Origin: Actinomycetota bacterium
Lineage (GTDB): Bacteria; Actinomycetota; Actinomycetes; Nanopelagicales; Nanopelagicaceae
Length of the DNA: 24,126 nt
NCBI GenBank assembly: GCA_009698045.1
Contig: WLRE01000011.1
Span: 1 to 24,126, forward strand
Direction: 5' to 3'
The stretch's first letter is position 1. Each line of letters begins with the position of its first letter. The position numbers and the translations under genes were made by a program. Under the pieces are notes generated by a model. The model searched no databases. It saw nothing but the letters and a program-made list of their open reading frames with translations, and had not been told where the DNA came from. Shown piece after piece: positions 1-7,959 of this stretch.

Positions 1-190
1 CGACATCAGCTAACCCACCAGCAGCAGTAATTGCTTGCTGAAGTGCGCTCCACCAGAGAGCTGGATCCACTTCGGTGCCCGATGGATGAGCCGCACGTCC
101 TTCACGAACCAGAACGCCAGAGTGCGCATCTCGAATAACTACTTTTACTGACTGGGTGGAGGAGTCCACGCCTGCGACTAACGAAACCAT
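1..190 (-). CDS. xylB: Xylulokinase-like FGGY carbohydrate kinase, N-terminal fragment
   Basis: This is the first 63 codons of a gene that runs off the left edge of the window. The product begins MVSLVAGVDSSTQSVKVVIR, the N-terminal phosphate-binding strand-turn of FGGY sugar kinases (G-x-D-x-S/G-T-x-S). The following segment, with EVDPALWWSALQQAI, matches the pattern of xylulokinases, which phosphorylate D-xylulose with ATP for entry to the pentose phosphate pathway. The start is the ATG complement at 188-190. It has no Shine-Dalgarno sequence but carries TAGGCT six bases upstream. It diverges from pfkA, so sugar-kinase and glycolytic genes are back to back. The substrate cannot be fixed from the fragment; another FGGY kinase is possible. 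Confidence 0.8.
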   Translation of the reverse strand, partial: MVSLVAGVDSSTQSVKVVIRDAHSGVLVREGRAAHPSGTEVDPALWWSALQQAITAAGGLADV

Positions 191-196
191 GGCCAG

Positions 197-202
197 AGCC
201 TA
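197..202 (-). promoter_or_regulatory. Putative leaderless -10 element of xylB
   Basis: Read on the minus strand, TAGGCT is followed by six bases (CTGGCC) and then the ATG of xylB. This TANNNT-N6-start layout recurs at several genes in the window and fits leaderless transcription starting at the A of the ATG. No -35 box is claimed. Confidence 0.4.
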
Positions 203-244
203 CTGAGGTTCCTTAGGGTTCATAGAGGTTTCGAACGGGTAGAC

Positions 245-273
245 TTGCGGAGTCATCGTGGACGACACATAAA
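245..273 (+). promoter_or_regulatory. Possible sigma70-type promoter of pfkA
   Basis: TTGCGG at 245-250 and CATAAA at 268-273 are 17 bases apart, a plausible but weak -35/-10 pair upstream of pfkA. The region between xylB and pfkA is otherwise featureless. Position is inferred from spacing only. Confidence 0.25.
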
Positions 274-301
274 TTTTAATTACCCTCTCAGGAGTTTGAA
301 A

Positions 302-1327
302 ATGCGTATTGGTGTTCTCACAGGCGGCGGAGATTGCCCCGGCCTCAATGGAGTAATTCGCGCAGTTGTGCGTAAAGGCGTCAAAGAATATGGCTATGAA
401 TTTGTTGGATTTCGCGATGGTTGGAAGGGCCCACTTGAAGGCCTGACTATGGAGTTAAATCTCGCTACTACCCGAGGAATCTTGCCTAAGGGTGGAACTA
501 TTCTTGGATCTTCGCGCACCAATCCTTTTAAGATTGAAAATGGCGTCGAGCGCATTAAAGAAAATCTAGCCAAGATGAATATTGATGCTCTAATTGCAAT
601 CGGTGGCGAAGATACCTTGGGTGTGGCTACTAAGTTAGATTCTCTTGGCGTCAAAGTTGTAGGAGTTCCTAAGACCATCGATAACGATCTCAACAACACT
701 GATTACACCTTTGGTTTTGATACCTCGGTCAATATTGCGATGGAAGCTATCGATCGTCTGCATACCACTGCAGAATCTCACCACCGACCATTAGTCGTTG
801 AAGTAATGGGCCGTCACGCGGGCTGGATTGCACTTCACGCCGGAATCGCTGGCGGCGCAGCCGCAATTTTGATTCCAGAAATTAAGTTTTCGGTCGAGAA
901 AGTTTGCGCTTGGGTCGAGTCTCGCTTTGCCGATGGCTTTGCGCCACTGATTGTTATTGCCGAAGGTGCCATTCCGCAGGATGGTGATATGAAAGTAAAG
1001 GATCAGACGCTCGATGCATTTGGTCATGTCAAACTTTCTGGCATCGGTGACTGGCTAGCCAGCGAAATTGAGAGCAAGACCGGCCGCGAAACTCGATGTA
1101 CCGTTCTTGGACATATTCAGCGCGGCGGTTCGCCATCAGCCTTTGATCGAGTTCTCTCCACTCGCTTCGGTTTATCTGCAATTAGTGCGGTCGCTGAGGG
1201 AGATTTCGGCAAGATGGTCGCCCTTCACGGAACCAAGATTGAGCGAGTGCCACTCGCCTCCGCCACAGACAAACTCAAAGTTGTCGATCCATCCTTCTAC
1301 GCTGAATCGGAGATCTTCTTCGGATAA
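302..1327 (+). CDS. pfkA: 6-phosphofructokinase, group III, with PPi-type active-site residues
   Basis: 341 residues, the usual length of actinobacterial group III phosphofructokinases. It phosphorylates fructose 6-phosphate to the 1,6-bisphosphate in the cytosol. Visible motifs are GGGDCPGLNGVIR (8-20), GGEDT (101-105), PKTIDND (123-129, catalytic Asp127) and MGRHAGW (169-175). Residues 104 and 124 decide the phosphoryl donor in this family: Asp104 with Lys124 is the pyrophosphate signature (as in the Amycolatopsis methanolica enzyme), while ATP enzymes carry Gly104. This protein has Asp104 and Lys124, so I predict PPi dependence and a reversible reaction. I chose ATG 302 because GGAG lies at 291-294 and the protein then begins MRIGVLTGGGDCPG as in homologues; an upstream in-frame TTG at 245 would add 19 unrelated residues. 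Confidence 0.93.
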   Translation: MRIGVLTGGGDCPGLNGVIRAVVRKGVKEYGYEFVGFRDGWKGPLEGLTMELNLATTRGILPKGGTILGSSRTNPFKIENGVERIKENLAKMNIDALIAIGGEDTLGVATKLDSLGVKVVGVPKTIDNDLNNTDYTFGFDTSVNIAMEAIDRLHTTAESHHRPLVVEVMGRHAGWIALHAGIAGGAAAILIPEIKFSVEKVCAWVESRFADGFAPLIVIAEGAIPQDGDMKVKDQTLDAFGHVKLSGIGDWLASEIESKTGRETRCTVLGHIQRGGSPSAFDRVLSTRFGLSAISAVAEGDFGKMVALHGTKIERVPLASATDKLKVVDPSFYAESEIFFG

Positions 1328-1356
1328 TTGCCCGGCGCCAGCGCCCGCATCTTCCC

Positions 1357-1362
1357 TAAAAT
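1357..1362 (+). promoter_or_regulatory. Putative leaderless -10 element of aroG
   Basis: TAAAAT (one mismatch to TATAAT) is followed by six bases and the aroG ATG at 1369. No Shine-Dalgarno sequence is present, so transcription probably begins at the start codon. Confidence 0.5.
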
Positions 1363-1368
1363 AAACCT

Positions 1369-2721
1369 ATGCCACAGACATCTGATATCAACTCCCTCTT
1401 CACGCCTGGCCTTGTCGCTGCTCAGCAACCGCAATGGCCAGGCGGAGTTGATGGTGCACCTGTTCGCGCAGCTGTTGAAACGCTTAAGAAATTGCCACCA
1501 CTTGTCTTTGCCGGTGAATGTGATGCACTCAAAGCTCGAATAGCACTTGCTCAAGAAGGTAAAGCTTTCTGGTTGCAAGGTGGAGATTGCGCCGAAACTT
1601 TTGTAGCGGCGACCGCTGATTCCATCCGTAATCGCATAAAGACAATTCTGCAAATGGCGGTAGTTCTTCAATATTTCGCAAGTTTGCCAGTAATCAAAGT
1701 TGGTCGCATGGCCGGCCAGTTTGCTAAGCCTCGCAGTAACGATAATGAAACTCGTGGCGATGTAACGCTTCCGGCTTACCGTGGCGATGCTGTGAACGAT
1801 CTTGAATTTACCCTTGAGTCCCGCACTCCTAATCCGGATCGCTTAGTTCAGGTTTACAACACTTCTTCCTCCACACTTAATCTGGTTCGCGCATTTACAC
1901 AAGGTGGATTTGCCGATGTTCGCGAAGTCCATAACTGGAACAAGGGTTTTGTCAGTGATCCACGTTTTGGTACTCGCTACGAACAGATGGCAACCGAACT
2001 CGGCCGCGCCCTGGATTTCATGGCATCTGCCGGTGTTGACCCAGAAGCTTTCAAGACCGTTGACTTTTACTCTAGCCATGAGGCGCTCATTCTCGAATAC
2101 GAGAAAGCGCTCACGCGGATCGATTCACGTACCGGGCTTGCCTACGATGTCTCAGCGCACTTTGTGTGGATCGGTGAACGCACTCGCCAACTCGACGGCG
2201 CACATATGGACTTCGCGGCAAAGATTCAAAATCCAATCGGCATCAAACTTGGACCAAAGACAACCCCGCAGGATGCACTTGCAATGATTAAGGCGCTTAA
2301 TCCTGATAACGAACCAGGTCGCCTCACCTTTATCACTCGGATGGGTGCTGGACTTGTCCGTGAAAAACTTCCCGCTCTTGTTAAGGCTGTGAACGATTCT
2401 GGAGCAAAAGTTCTCTGGGTCTGCGATCCCATGCACGGCAATACCTATGAAGCTCCGAGTGGGTATAAGACTCGTAAATTTGATGATGTGACCGATGAAG
2501 TGCGTGGCTTCTTTGAAGTACATAAAGCACTCGGCACTCATCCAGGTGGAATTCATATCGAGCTAACCGGTGACGATGTCACAGAGTGCGTCGGCGGTGG
2601 CGAGCAGATTTCCCACGAAGATTTATCCTCTCGCTACGAGTCAGCCTGCGACCCTCGGCTAAATCACTCGCAATCGTTAGAGCTCTCCTTCCTTGTTGCC
2701 GAGATGCTGCGAGATAGATAA
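1369..2721 (+). CDS. aroG: 3-deoxy-D-arabino-heptulosonate 7-phosphate synthase, class II
   Basis: 450 residues. It catalyses the first shikimate-pathway step, condensing phosphoenolpyruvate and erythrose 4-phosphate in the cytosol. Class II hallmarks are WLQGGDCAETF (68-78), GRMAGQFAKPRS (112-123), GIKLGPKTTP (291-300) and VCDPMHGNT (351-359). The metal ligands are all present: Cys74, His356, Glu398 and Asp428, each offset by exactly 13 from the Mycobacterium tuberculosis AroG ligands I recall (C87, H369, E411, D441). The N-terminus is therefore slightly shorter than the mycobacterial one. The start is supported by a leaderless -10 (TAAAAT-N6-ATG). It follows pfkA by 41 bases without a clear terminator. 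Confidence 0.96.
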   Translation: MPQTSDINSLFTPGLVAAQQPQWPGGVDGAPVRAAVETLKKLPPLVFAGECDALKARIALAQEGKAFWLQGGDCAETFVAATADSIRNRIKTILQMAVVLQYFASLPVIKVGRMAGQFAKPRSNDNETRGDVTLPAYRGDAVNDLEFTLESRTPNPDRLVQVYNTSSSTLNLVRAFTQGGFADVREVHNWNKGFVSDPRFGTRYEQMATELGRALDFMASAGVDPEAFKTVDFYSSHEALILEYEKALTRIDSRTGLAYDVSAHFVWIGERTRQLDGAHMDFAAKIQNPIGIKLGPKTTPQDALAMIKALNPDNEPGRLTFITRMGAGLVREKLPALVKAVNDSGAKVLWVCDPMHGNTYEAPSGYKTRKFDDVTDEVRGFFEVHKALGTHPGGIHIELTGDDVTECVGGGEQISHEDLSSRYESACDPRLNHSQSLELSFLVAEMLRDR

Positions 2722-2752
2722 ACCCCCTATTCATTAATCTCGCATTTCCCTT

Positions 2753-2758
2753 TATTGT
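2753..2758 (+). promoter_or_regulatory. Putative leaderless -10 element of ogt
   Basis: TATTGT is followed by the six bases GGGGGA and the GTG start at 2765. The purine run abuts the start codon too closely for a normal Shine-Dalgarno, so the leaderless reading is preferred. It also fixes the GTG start. Confidence 0.45.
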
Positions 2759-2764
2759 GGGGGA

Positions 2765-3259
2765 GTGCTTCTGACTACCCAACTCAAAACACCAGTGGGT
2801 AATTTGTATTTGGTCAGTGACGAGCATGTTCTCTTGGCGGCAGGCTTCACAAGCTTCTCTGATCTCTTTGAACGGATGGACCCGATTGACTCTGGCCGTG
2901 AAAAATCCGCAGTAAAGCGAATTCCAATTATTAGCGACCTAGTCGATGATTATTTTGATGGTGATTTAAGCGCATTCGGTGGAATTCAAACACGCCAGCC
3001 CGGCGCTGAATTCTCGCAAGCAGCCTGGAAGGCAATGCGGAAGATACCTGTTGGCAAGACTTGGACTTATTCAGAACTTGCTAAGCGCGCAGGATCTGCA
3101 GATGCGGTGCGGGCGGCGGGTAGTGCGTGTGCAAGAAATCTCATTGCGCCAATTGTTCCGTGTCATCGCGTAGTAAAAACTGGCGGGGCGCTCGGCAATT
3201 ATGCGTATGGATTAAATGTAAAAGAGTGGTTCTTACGCCACGAGGGAGCGCTGAAGTAA
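2765..3259 (+). CDS. ogt: Methylated-DNA--[protein]-cysteine S-methyltransferase
   Basis: 164 residues, the typical Ogt/AGT length. A suicide repair protein that moves the alkyl group of O6-alkylguanine to its own cysteine. The active-site motif PCHRV is at 132-136 (Cys133), preceded by ACARNLIAPIV with the conserved Asn125. The DNA-binding helix with the Arg finger is VRAAGSA (115-121), and QAAWKAMRKIPVGKTWTYSE (85-104) is the usual lead-in to the helix-turn-helix. The N-terminal half (about 5-70) is the degenerate ribonuclease-like domain. It starts with GTG at 2765, positioned by TATTGT-N6. Its last 27 bases overlap the 3' end of convergent ltaE. Confidence 0.93.
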   Translation: MLLTTQLKTPVGNLYLVSDEHVLLAAGFTSFSDLFERMDPIDSGREKSAVKRIPIISDLVDDYFDGDLSAFGGIQTRQPGAEFSQAAWKAMRKIPVGKTWTYSELAKRAGSADAVRAAGSACARNLIAPIVPCHRVVKTGGALGNYAYGLNVKEWFLRHEGALK

Positions 3260-4276
3260 GCCGGGCAGGACTGCAACAACCTGATCAATATCTGCATCAG
3301 TAATATCTAAATGAGTCACAAAGCGGAGGAACTTCGGGCCAAGAGCGGCGGCGGAGATTCCAGCTTCGATCAATTGAGCATTGAGCTCAGCTGCACTAAT
3401 GGACATGCACTGCAGATCGAGAACCACAATATTTGTATCGACCGTGGTGGGATCTACTAATCGAGGTGAAACCGATGCACATGCCTCTGCAATTCTCTTC
3501 GCGCGAAGATGATCGTGCTTGAGAAGTGCAAGATTATTGTCGAGAGCGTAATGACCAGCGGCAGCGAGAACTCCGACCTGACGCATACCGCCACCGTAAC
3601 GCTTGCGCCAGATTCGCGCAGCAGCAATACGTTCTTTCGTGGTGGCTAAAACTGAGCCCACCGGCGCACCAAGGCCTTTGGATAAGCAAACGCTAATCGT
3701 GTCAAAATTTTTGCCATATTCCTTTAAGGAAATTCCAGTAGCAACATGTGCATTCCATAATCTCGCACCATCTAAATGCATAAACATTCCGCTTTCACGA
3801 GATGCTTTTCTGAGTGCAACAATTTGATCAAGAGGTTGAATACTTCCGCCGCCAAAGTTGTGGGAGTTTTCGACTGCAATGGCAGTTGTAGAAACTAAAT
3901 AGGGACCAGAGTTTGGACGTGCGATTGCAAGAGCATCTTCGGCTCGCAATATTCCCCGTTGCGCTTCCCAGGTTCGAGTTGTGATTCCACTGAATACTGC
4001 AGCTGCGCCGAGTTCTGCTCGAACGATATGAGAATTAGTTTCAGCAATAAGTTCTTCACCTGGCTGCACGAGAAGTCGAATTCCTAATTGATTGGCCATG
4101 GAACCGGTGGGGGCGAAGAGTGCGGCTTCGGTACCGAGTAACTCAGCAATACGCTCTTCGAGAGAGTTAACAGTGGGATCATCGCCATAGACATCATCGC
4201 CGACCTTGGCGTTGAGAATCGCCTCACGCATTCCGAGGGAGGGGACAGTCACTGTGTCTGAGCGTAAATCAATCAT
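3233..4276 (-). CDS. ltaE: Low-specificity L-threonine aldolase (beta-eliminating lyase family)
   Basis: 347 residues. A PLP-dependent fold-type I enzyme that cleaves L-threonine or L-allo-threonine to glycine and acetaldehyde. The N-terminus IDLRSDTVTVPSLGMREA is diagnostic. Other marks are GDDVYGDDP (26-34), NSHNFGGGS (137-145), HLDGARLWNA (167-176; Asp169 and Arg172 for the cofactor) and SVCLSKGLGAPVG (195-207) with PLP lysine Lys200. The start codon overlaps the stop of the upstream EamA permease by four bases (ATGA), so translation is probably coupled and this is the last gene of the nfo-eamA-ltaE run. Its 3' end overlaps convergent ogt by 27 bases. Confidence 0.94.
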   Translation of the reverse strand: MIDLRSDTVTVPSLGMREAILNAKVGDDVYGDDPTVNSLEERIAELLGTEAALFAPTGSMANQLGIRLLVQPGEELIAETNSHIVRAELGAAAVFSGITTRTWEAQRGILRAEDALAIARPNSGPYLVSTTAIAVENSHNFGGGSIQPLDQIVALRKASRESGMFMHLDGARLWNAHVATGISLKEYGKNFDTISVCLSKGLGAPVGSVLATTKERIAAARIWRKRYGGGMRQVGVLAAAGHYALDNNLALLKHDHLRAKRIAEACASVSPRLVDPTTVDTNIVVLDLQCMSISAAELNAQLIEAGISAAALGPKFLRFVTHLDITDADIDQVVAVLPGLLQRSLVA

Positions 4277-5145
4277 GTGCTTATCTTCTCACGGCCTTCG
4301 CTCCAAATAATCGCATACATAGCCACAATTACCATTAACCCACCAACTGCGACCTTGATTGTTAACGATTCGTGCGCGATGGTAATTCCAAATATTGCTG
4401 CAAAGACTACTTCCATGGTCAAAATTACAGCTACCGTGGTGGGAGCCATAAAAGATTGTGCCCAGGTTTGGAAGATGAATGCGATGGCGGTAGCAAACAC
4501 AGCACAAAAAATAATCGCCCACCACACTCCTGAATCGGGCGGAGTGTGCAGACCGCTCCTTAACCCGGCTAAAGTCGTAATAAGAGTGCAGGTACCCAAC
4601 TGAACGACGGTCAGAGCGTATGTGTCCATACCCGAACTCCACTCACCTAAAGCGATGATGTGAGCGGCGAAGACTATTGCGCTGAGAAATACCAGAAACT
4701 CGCCCAATCCGATACTCAAACCTTTGAAAGAGAGCAGGAGCAATCCGGCCGTTGCAAGTAAAACCGATAGCCACTGCACTCCAGCAATTCTCTTCTTCAG
4801 GACAAGTGCTCCCAATACTGGTGTGAGGACCACGTATAGACCCGTAATAAATCCAGTCTTTGCAACTGAGGTTAGGGTTAAACCAAAAGATTGGAAGATA
4901 TAGCCACTGCCAAGGAAGGTGCCAACAAGTGCGCCTTTGAGAAGAAATTTGCGATCAATTTGGAAGAGAACTTTTGGTCGCAAGGCGATGAGAAGAAGTG
5001 TGGCAATGAGAAAACGCCAAGCAAGAAATGAATTAACATCTAATCGGTCAAGCGCATCTTTCATAACCACAAATGCGCCACCCCAAATGGCAGACACTGC
5101 AAGAAGTATGAGTGCGAAGAGCCCCTTCTTGTTTCCGTTCTTCAT
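4273..5145 (-). CDS. EamA/DMT-family transporter
   Basis: 290 residues with about ten hydrophobic segments arranged as two EamA repeats (roughly 11-135 and 148-285). The first helix has the family pattern FALILLAVSAIWGGAFVVMK, and repeat one ends near VLGALVLKKRI. It is an inner-membrane drug/metabolite transporter, probably an exporter of a small metabolite or amino acid. The four-base overlaps with nfo upstream and ltaE downstream indicate one transcript with coupled translation. Sitting beside threonine aldolase, amino-acid export is a reasonable guess, but the sequence gives no substrate. Confidence 0.88.
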   Translation of the reverse strand: MKNGNKKGLFALILLAVSAIWGGAFVVMKDALDRLDVNSFLAWRFLIATLLLIALRPKVLFQIDRKFLLKGALVGTFLGSGYIFQSFGLTLTSVAKTGFITGLYVVLTPVLGALVLKKRIAGVQWLSVLLATAGLLLLSFKGLSIGLGEFLVFLSAIVFAAHIIALGEWSSGMDTYALTVVQLGTCTLITTLAGLRSGLHTPPDSGVWWAIIFCAVFATAIAFIFQTWAQSFMAPTTVAVILTMEVVFAAIFGITIAHESLTIKVAVGGLMVIVAMYAIIWSEGREKIST

Positions 5146-6011
5146 TTAATCTTGGAGCGCATCTTTTTGAGGAGTGCGATTTCTTGACCGTGCTTCTCTT
5201 CCATTCCTGGAGTTTCTAATATTAATGGCGCATTCTTAACGGCTGGATGCTCGAGCAGTTCCTGGAAAGGTTTTATCCCTATCTCGCCATCACCTAGATT
5301 TTGATGACGATCCTTAAGAGCACCGCATACATCCATCGAATCATTAGCGTGAATAAGTTGAATACGTTCAATTCCAACCAGGCTAACCAGCAAATCTAAA
5401 GTCTCGGTCATGCCACCCTTTTTAGCGATGTCGTGGCCCGCGGCAAATACATGACAGGTGTCCAGACATACTCCAACCTTGGGATGCCATTCCAGCGCTT
5501 CAAAATAGTGAAGTAGATCTTCGAGTTTCTTTACTAATGACTGACCTTGACCAGCCGTTGGCTCCAAGAGCAGCCACGGATCTTGATCGGTAAGTTTGTT
5601 GAGAACTGGCATCATGCCTTTTTTAATCTGCTTCCACGCGTTAGGCACATGATTCACATCTACCGCCGAACCAGTGTGAATTACTACGCCTCTGGATCCA
5701 ATTTCGCGCCCCCGCTTGAGCGAGTAAGCGGTCGATGCAACTGAATTCTCATAAGTAGCGAGGGTTGGCGAGCCAAGATTTACCAGAAATGGTGCATGTA
5801 CATAGGTTTCGATATCTAGTTCAAGCGCGCGATCTCGAAAAGCAGTATCTGCTTCCACATTCGCATCGGGCATCGCCCATCCTCGTGGATTTGAGGCGAA
5901 GACCTGTACCGCTTCGGCTCCTACCTCGAGTGCGTAACCAATAGAGCGCTTTGCCATCCCGCCCGAAGTTGGAGTGTGAGCACCAAGGCGAGGAAAGTTA
6001 CGGACTGTCAT
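5142..6011 (-). CDS. nfo: Deoxyribonuclease IV (AP endonuclease)
   Basis: 289 residues, the normal endonuclease IV length. It cuts DNA 5' of abasic sites in base-excision repair. The trinuclear zinc site is complete: His72, His112, Glu150, Asp184, His187, His221, Asp234, His236 and Glu266, within the motifs VHAPFLVNLG, LLLEPTAGQG, CLDTCHVFAAGHD, IHANDS, DRHQNLGDGEIG and LILETPG. It lies nine bases after the PASTA-kinase stop codon and overlaps the eamA start by four bases. TAGGCT-N6-ATG sits across the kinase stop, so the gene may also have its own leaderless promoter. DNA repair, transport and amino-acid functions share this operon without an obvious common theme. Confidence 0.95.
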   Translation of the reverse strand: MTVRNFPRLGAHTPTSGGMAKRSIGYALEVGAEAVQVFASNPRGWAMPDANVEADTAFRDRALELDIETYVHAPFLVNLGSPTLATYENSVASTAYSLKRGREIGSRGVVIHTGSAVDVNHVPNAWKQIKKGMMPVLNKLTDQDPWLLLEPTAGQGQSLVKKLEDLLHYFEALEWHPKVGVCLDTCHVFAAGHDIAKKGGMTETLDLLVSLVGIERIQLIHANDSMDVCGALKDRHQNLGDGEIGIKPFQELLEHPAVKNAPLILETPGMEEKHGQEIALLKKMRSKIK

Positions 6012-6017
6012 TAGGGG

Positions 6018-6023
6018 AGCCTA
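6018..6023 (-). promoter_or_regulatory. Possible internal leaderless -10 element of nfo
   Basis: On the minus strand TAGGCT overlaps the TAG stop of the PASTA kinase and is followed by six bases and the nfo ATG. It has the same sequence and spacing as the xylB element. It could be chance, since nfo can also be read from the kinase transcript. Confidence 0.3.
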
Positions 6024-7910
6024 TCCGAGAGTAAGAGTGACAGTGGATCCTGGCTTGACCTTTGTCTTCTCTGCCGGAGAGACATTGATGACAACTTTAT
6101 TTTTCCGTGTTCCAATTATCTTTGGTTTCGCTACCTTGAGGCCGAGACCTTCAATGGCAGCAGTCGCCTCTTTCAACGTTCTGCCGCGCAGTCCATCCGG
6201 AACATATGCGTAGGCAGTTCCTTGTGACACCACGATAGTGACTACCGGCTTCTGGCCTGCTTTGATGGTTGTTGGCAGGGTCTGCGAAATGACCATACCA
6301 ACTGCGACACTCTCGCTATATGCATAGATGGTATTTACGGTAAAACCCGCATCATTAATCTCGTTGAGAGCTTGGTCGGAGAAGAGTCCGACATAGGACT
6401 TTCCACCCAATGCTTGACCGTCGCTAATGACAATATTTACTGCGCTGCTACGGCGAAGTGGGGTACCAATTTCCGGTGAAGTATTAACGACCGATTCTTT
6501 CGCAATACTCTCACTAAATGCGCGGGTGCTCGTTCCAACAATCAGACCCGCTTCCTTAATGGCCTTAATTGCATCATCCACACTTGCACCGGCAATATCT
6601 GGAACCGTAATCCGCTCCGGTCCTTTAGAGAGAGTGAGATGAACGGTGCCATTGACTGAAACTTTTCCGCCACCGCCAGGATCTGAGGCAAGTACAAGTC
6701 CAGGTTTTGTCTCTTCACTGAAAATTTCTTCACGGATATCAGCGCTCAGCCCTAATTGTTGAAGCGTTGCTGTCGCTTGCTTAACGCTTAGTCCTACCAA
6801 GGAAGGAATCTCAACTTTTGCGCCGCCACCGACCATATTCCAGCCAGCAAAGAGGAGTGCTGCAACAATGAGAAGTGCGAGGAAACGATTGCGTTTAACT
6901 CGTCCCGAAGTCTTTTTCTTGCGCTTAATCTCTTTGCTCGAGTTAGTTTTCTCTCGCATGGGTGGCTCGCTCTCTTTAGGAGTGGAAAGAACTTTCTTTC
7001 TCTTCTTCTCAGGAATCATCACTGGGGCAACATCTAATTCCAAGCTGAGTTGGCGCTTTGCCGGCTCTAGCTCTCGCTCAATCTTTTGGATATCGCGTTC
7101 CATTTCGGCGGCATCGCGGTATCTCTGATCTGGATTAGGAGCGGTGGCTTTGAGAACGATGTGATCGACCTTATCGGTGATACTTGCTTTCAAGGTTGAA
7201 GGAGCAGGTACCCGTTCGTTCACATGCTTATAAGCAATTTGAATGGGCGAGTCACCTTCAAAGGGCCGCTGTCCGGTGAGCATCTCAAAGAGAACAATTC
7301 CGAGGGCATAGACATCGCTGCGAGCGTCGCTAACACCACGAGAGACTTGTTCGGGGGAGAGATAAGAGACGCTGCCGAGAATGATGCTGGACTCGATGGT
7401 CATCGTGGCGCCGGTTGTTGCGGCTCGAGCAAGACCAAAGTCTGCCACCTTTACTCGTCCATCTTTTGAAATAAGAATATTCTCTGGCTTTATATCTCTA
7501 TGAACGACGCCTAACTTATGGGCCGCAACTAACGCACTCAATACTGGCGAGAAATAGCGCAACGCCTCCTTTATCGAGAGCGCACCTTTTTCGTGCATCA
7601 ATTCACGAAGAGTGAATCCTTCAATAAGTTCCATTACTAAGAAGATGGCAGGGACTCCACCTTCGTTCCAACCTTGATCTTGAATTGCAACTACGTTGGG
7701 ATGTGAGAGTGAAGCTGCGGCTTTAGCTTCCCGAATAAAGCGAGTGACATACTCTTCATCATTGGCTAAATGTGGGTGCATAATTTTCACCGCTACATGA
7801 CGGTCCAAACGAATATCGATGGCCTCATAAATACTGGCCATGCCCCCCGTGGCTATTAGCTTCTGCAGCTGATAGCGACTATCAATAATCTCTCCGGAAA
7901 GGTCTGACAC
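6021..7910 (-). CDS. Membrane Ser/Thr protein kinase with four PASTA domains (PknB/PknL type)
   Basis: 629 residues. The cytosolic kinase domain spans about 10-275: glycine loop ATGGMASIYEA (20-30), Lys42 in VAVKI, HRDIKPEN (137-144, catalytic Asp139), DFG at 157-159, and LSPEQ (184-188) in place of APE. A basic linker (about 300-342) precedes one transmembrane helix (about 343-359). Four extracellular PASTA repeats follow (about 365-429, 433-497, 503-563 and 567-629), which in this family sense peptidoglycan fragments or lipid II. Phosphorylation thus links wall state to growth. Start is GTG with no Shine-Dalgarno but a leaderless TAAGAT-N6-GTG. The neighbourhood resembles mycobacterial pknL rather than the pbpA-rodA-pknB locus, so PknL orthology is my inference. 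Confidence 0.94.
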   Translation of the reverse strand: MSDLSGEIIDSRYQLQKLIATGGMASIYEAIDIRLDRHVAVKIMHPHLANDEEYVTRFIREAKAAASLSHPNVVAIQDQGWNEGGVPAIFLVMELIEGFTLRELMHEKGALSIKEALRYFSPVLSALVAAHKLGVVHRDIKPENILISKDGRVKVADFGLARAATTGATMTIESSIILGSVSYLSPEQVSRGVSDARSDVYALGIVLFEMLTGQRPFEGDSPIQIAYKHVNERVPAPSTLKASITDKVDHIVLKATAPNPDQRYRDAAEMERDIQKIERELEPAKRQLSLELDVAPVMIPEKKRKKVLSTPKESEPPMREKTNSSKEIKRKKKTSGRVKRNRFLALLIVAALLFAGWNMVGGGAKVEIPSLVGLSVKQATATLQQLGLSADIREEIFSEETKPGLVLASDPGGGGKVSVNGTVHLTLSKGPERITVPDIAGASVDDAIKAIKEAGLIVGTSTRAFSESIAKESVVNTSPEIGTPLRRSSAVNIVISDGQALGGKSYVGLFSDQALNEINDAGFTVNTIYAYSESVAVGMVISQTLPTTIKAGQKPVVTIVVSQGTAYAYVPDGLRGRTLKEATAAIEGLGLKVAKPKIIGTRKNKVVINVSPAEKTKVKPGSTVTLTLG

Positions 7911-7916
7911 AGCAAA

Positions 7917-7922
7917 ATCTTA
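7917..7922 (-). promoter_or_regulatory. Putative leaderless -10 element of the PASTA kinase
   Basis: TAAGAT (minus strand) is followed by six bases and the GTG start at 7910. It lies in the 49-base gap after the upstream nucleoside-kinase-like gene, so the kinase-nfo-eamA-ltaE run probably has its own promoter. Confidence 0.45.
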
Positions 7923-7959
7923 GAGAAGGGAGCGCGAGGATGCGCTCTATGACGCGCGA

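Noticed and set aside
1328..1356. GC-rich GGCGC...GCGCC between pfkA and aroG as terminator
   Set aside because: Very short stem without a T run.
2152..2556. 134-codon antisense open frame inside aroG
   Set aside because: It shadows a strongly conserved enzyme, with no family features or start signal.
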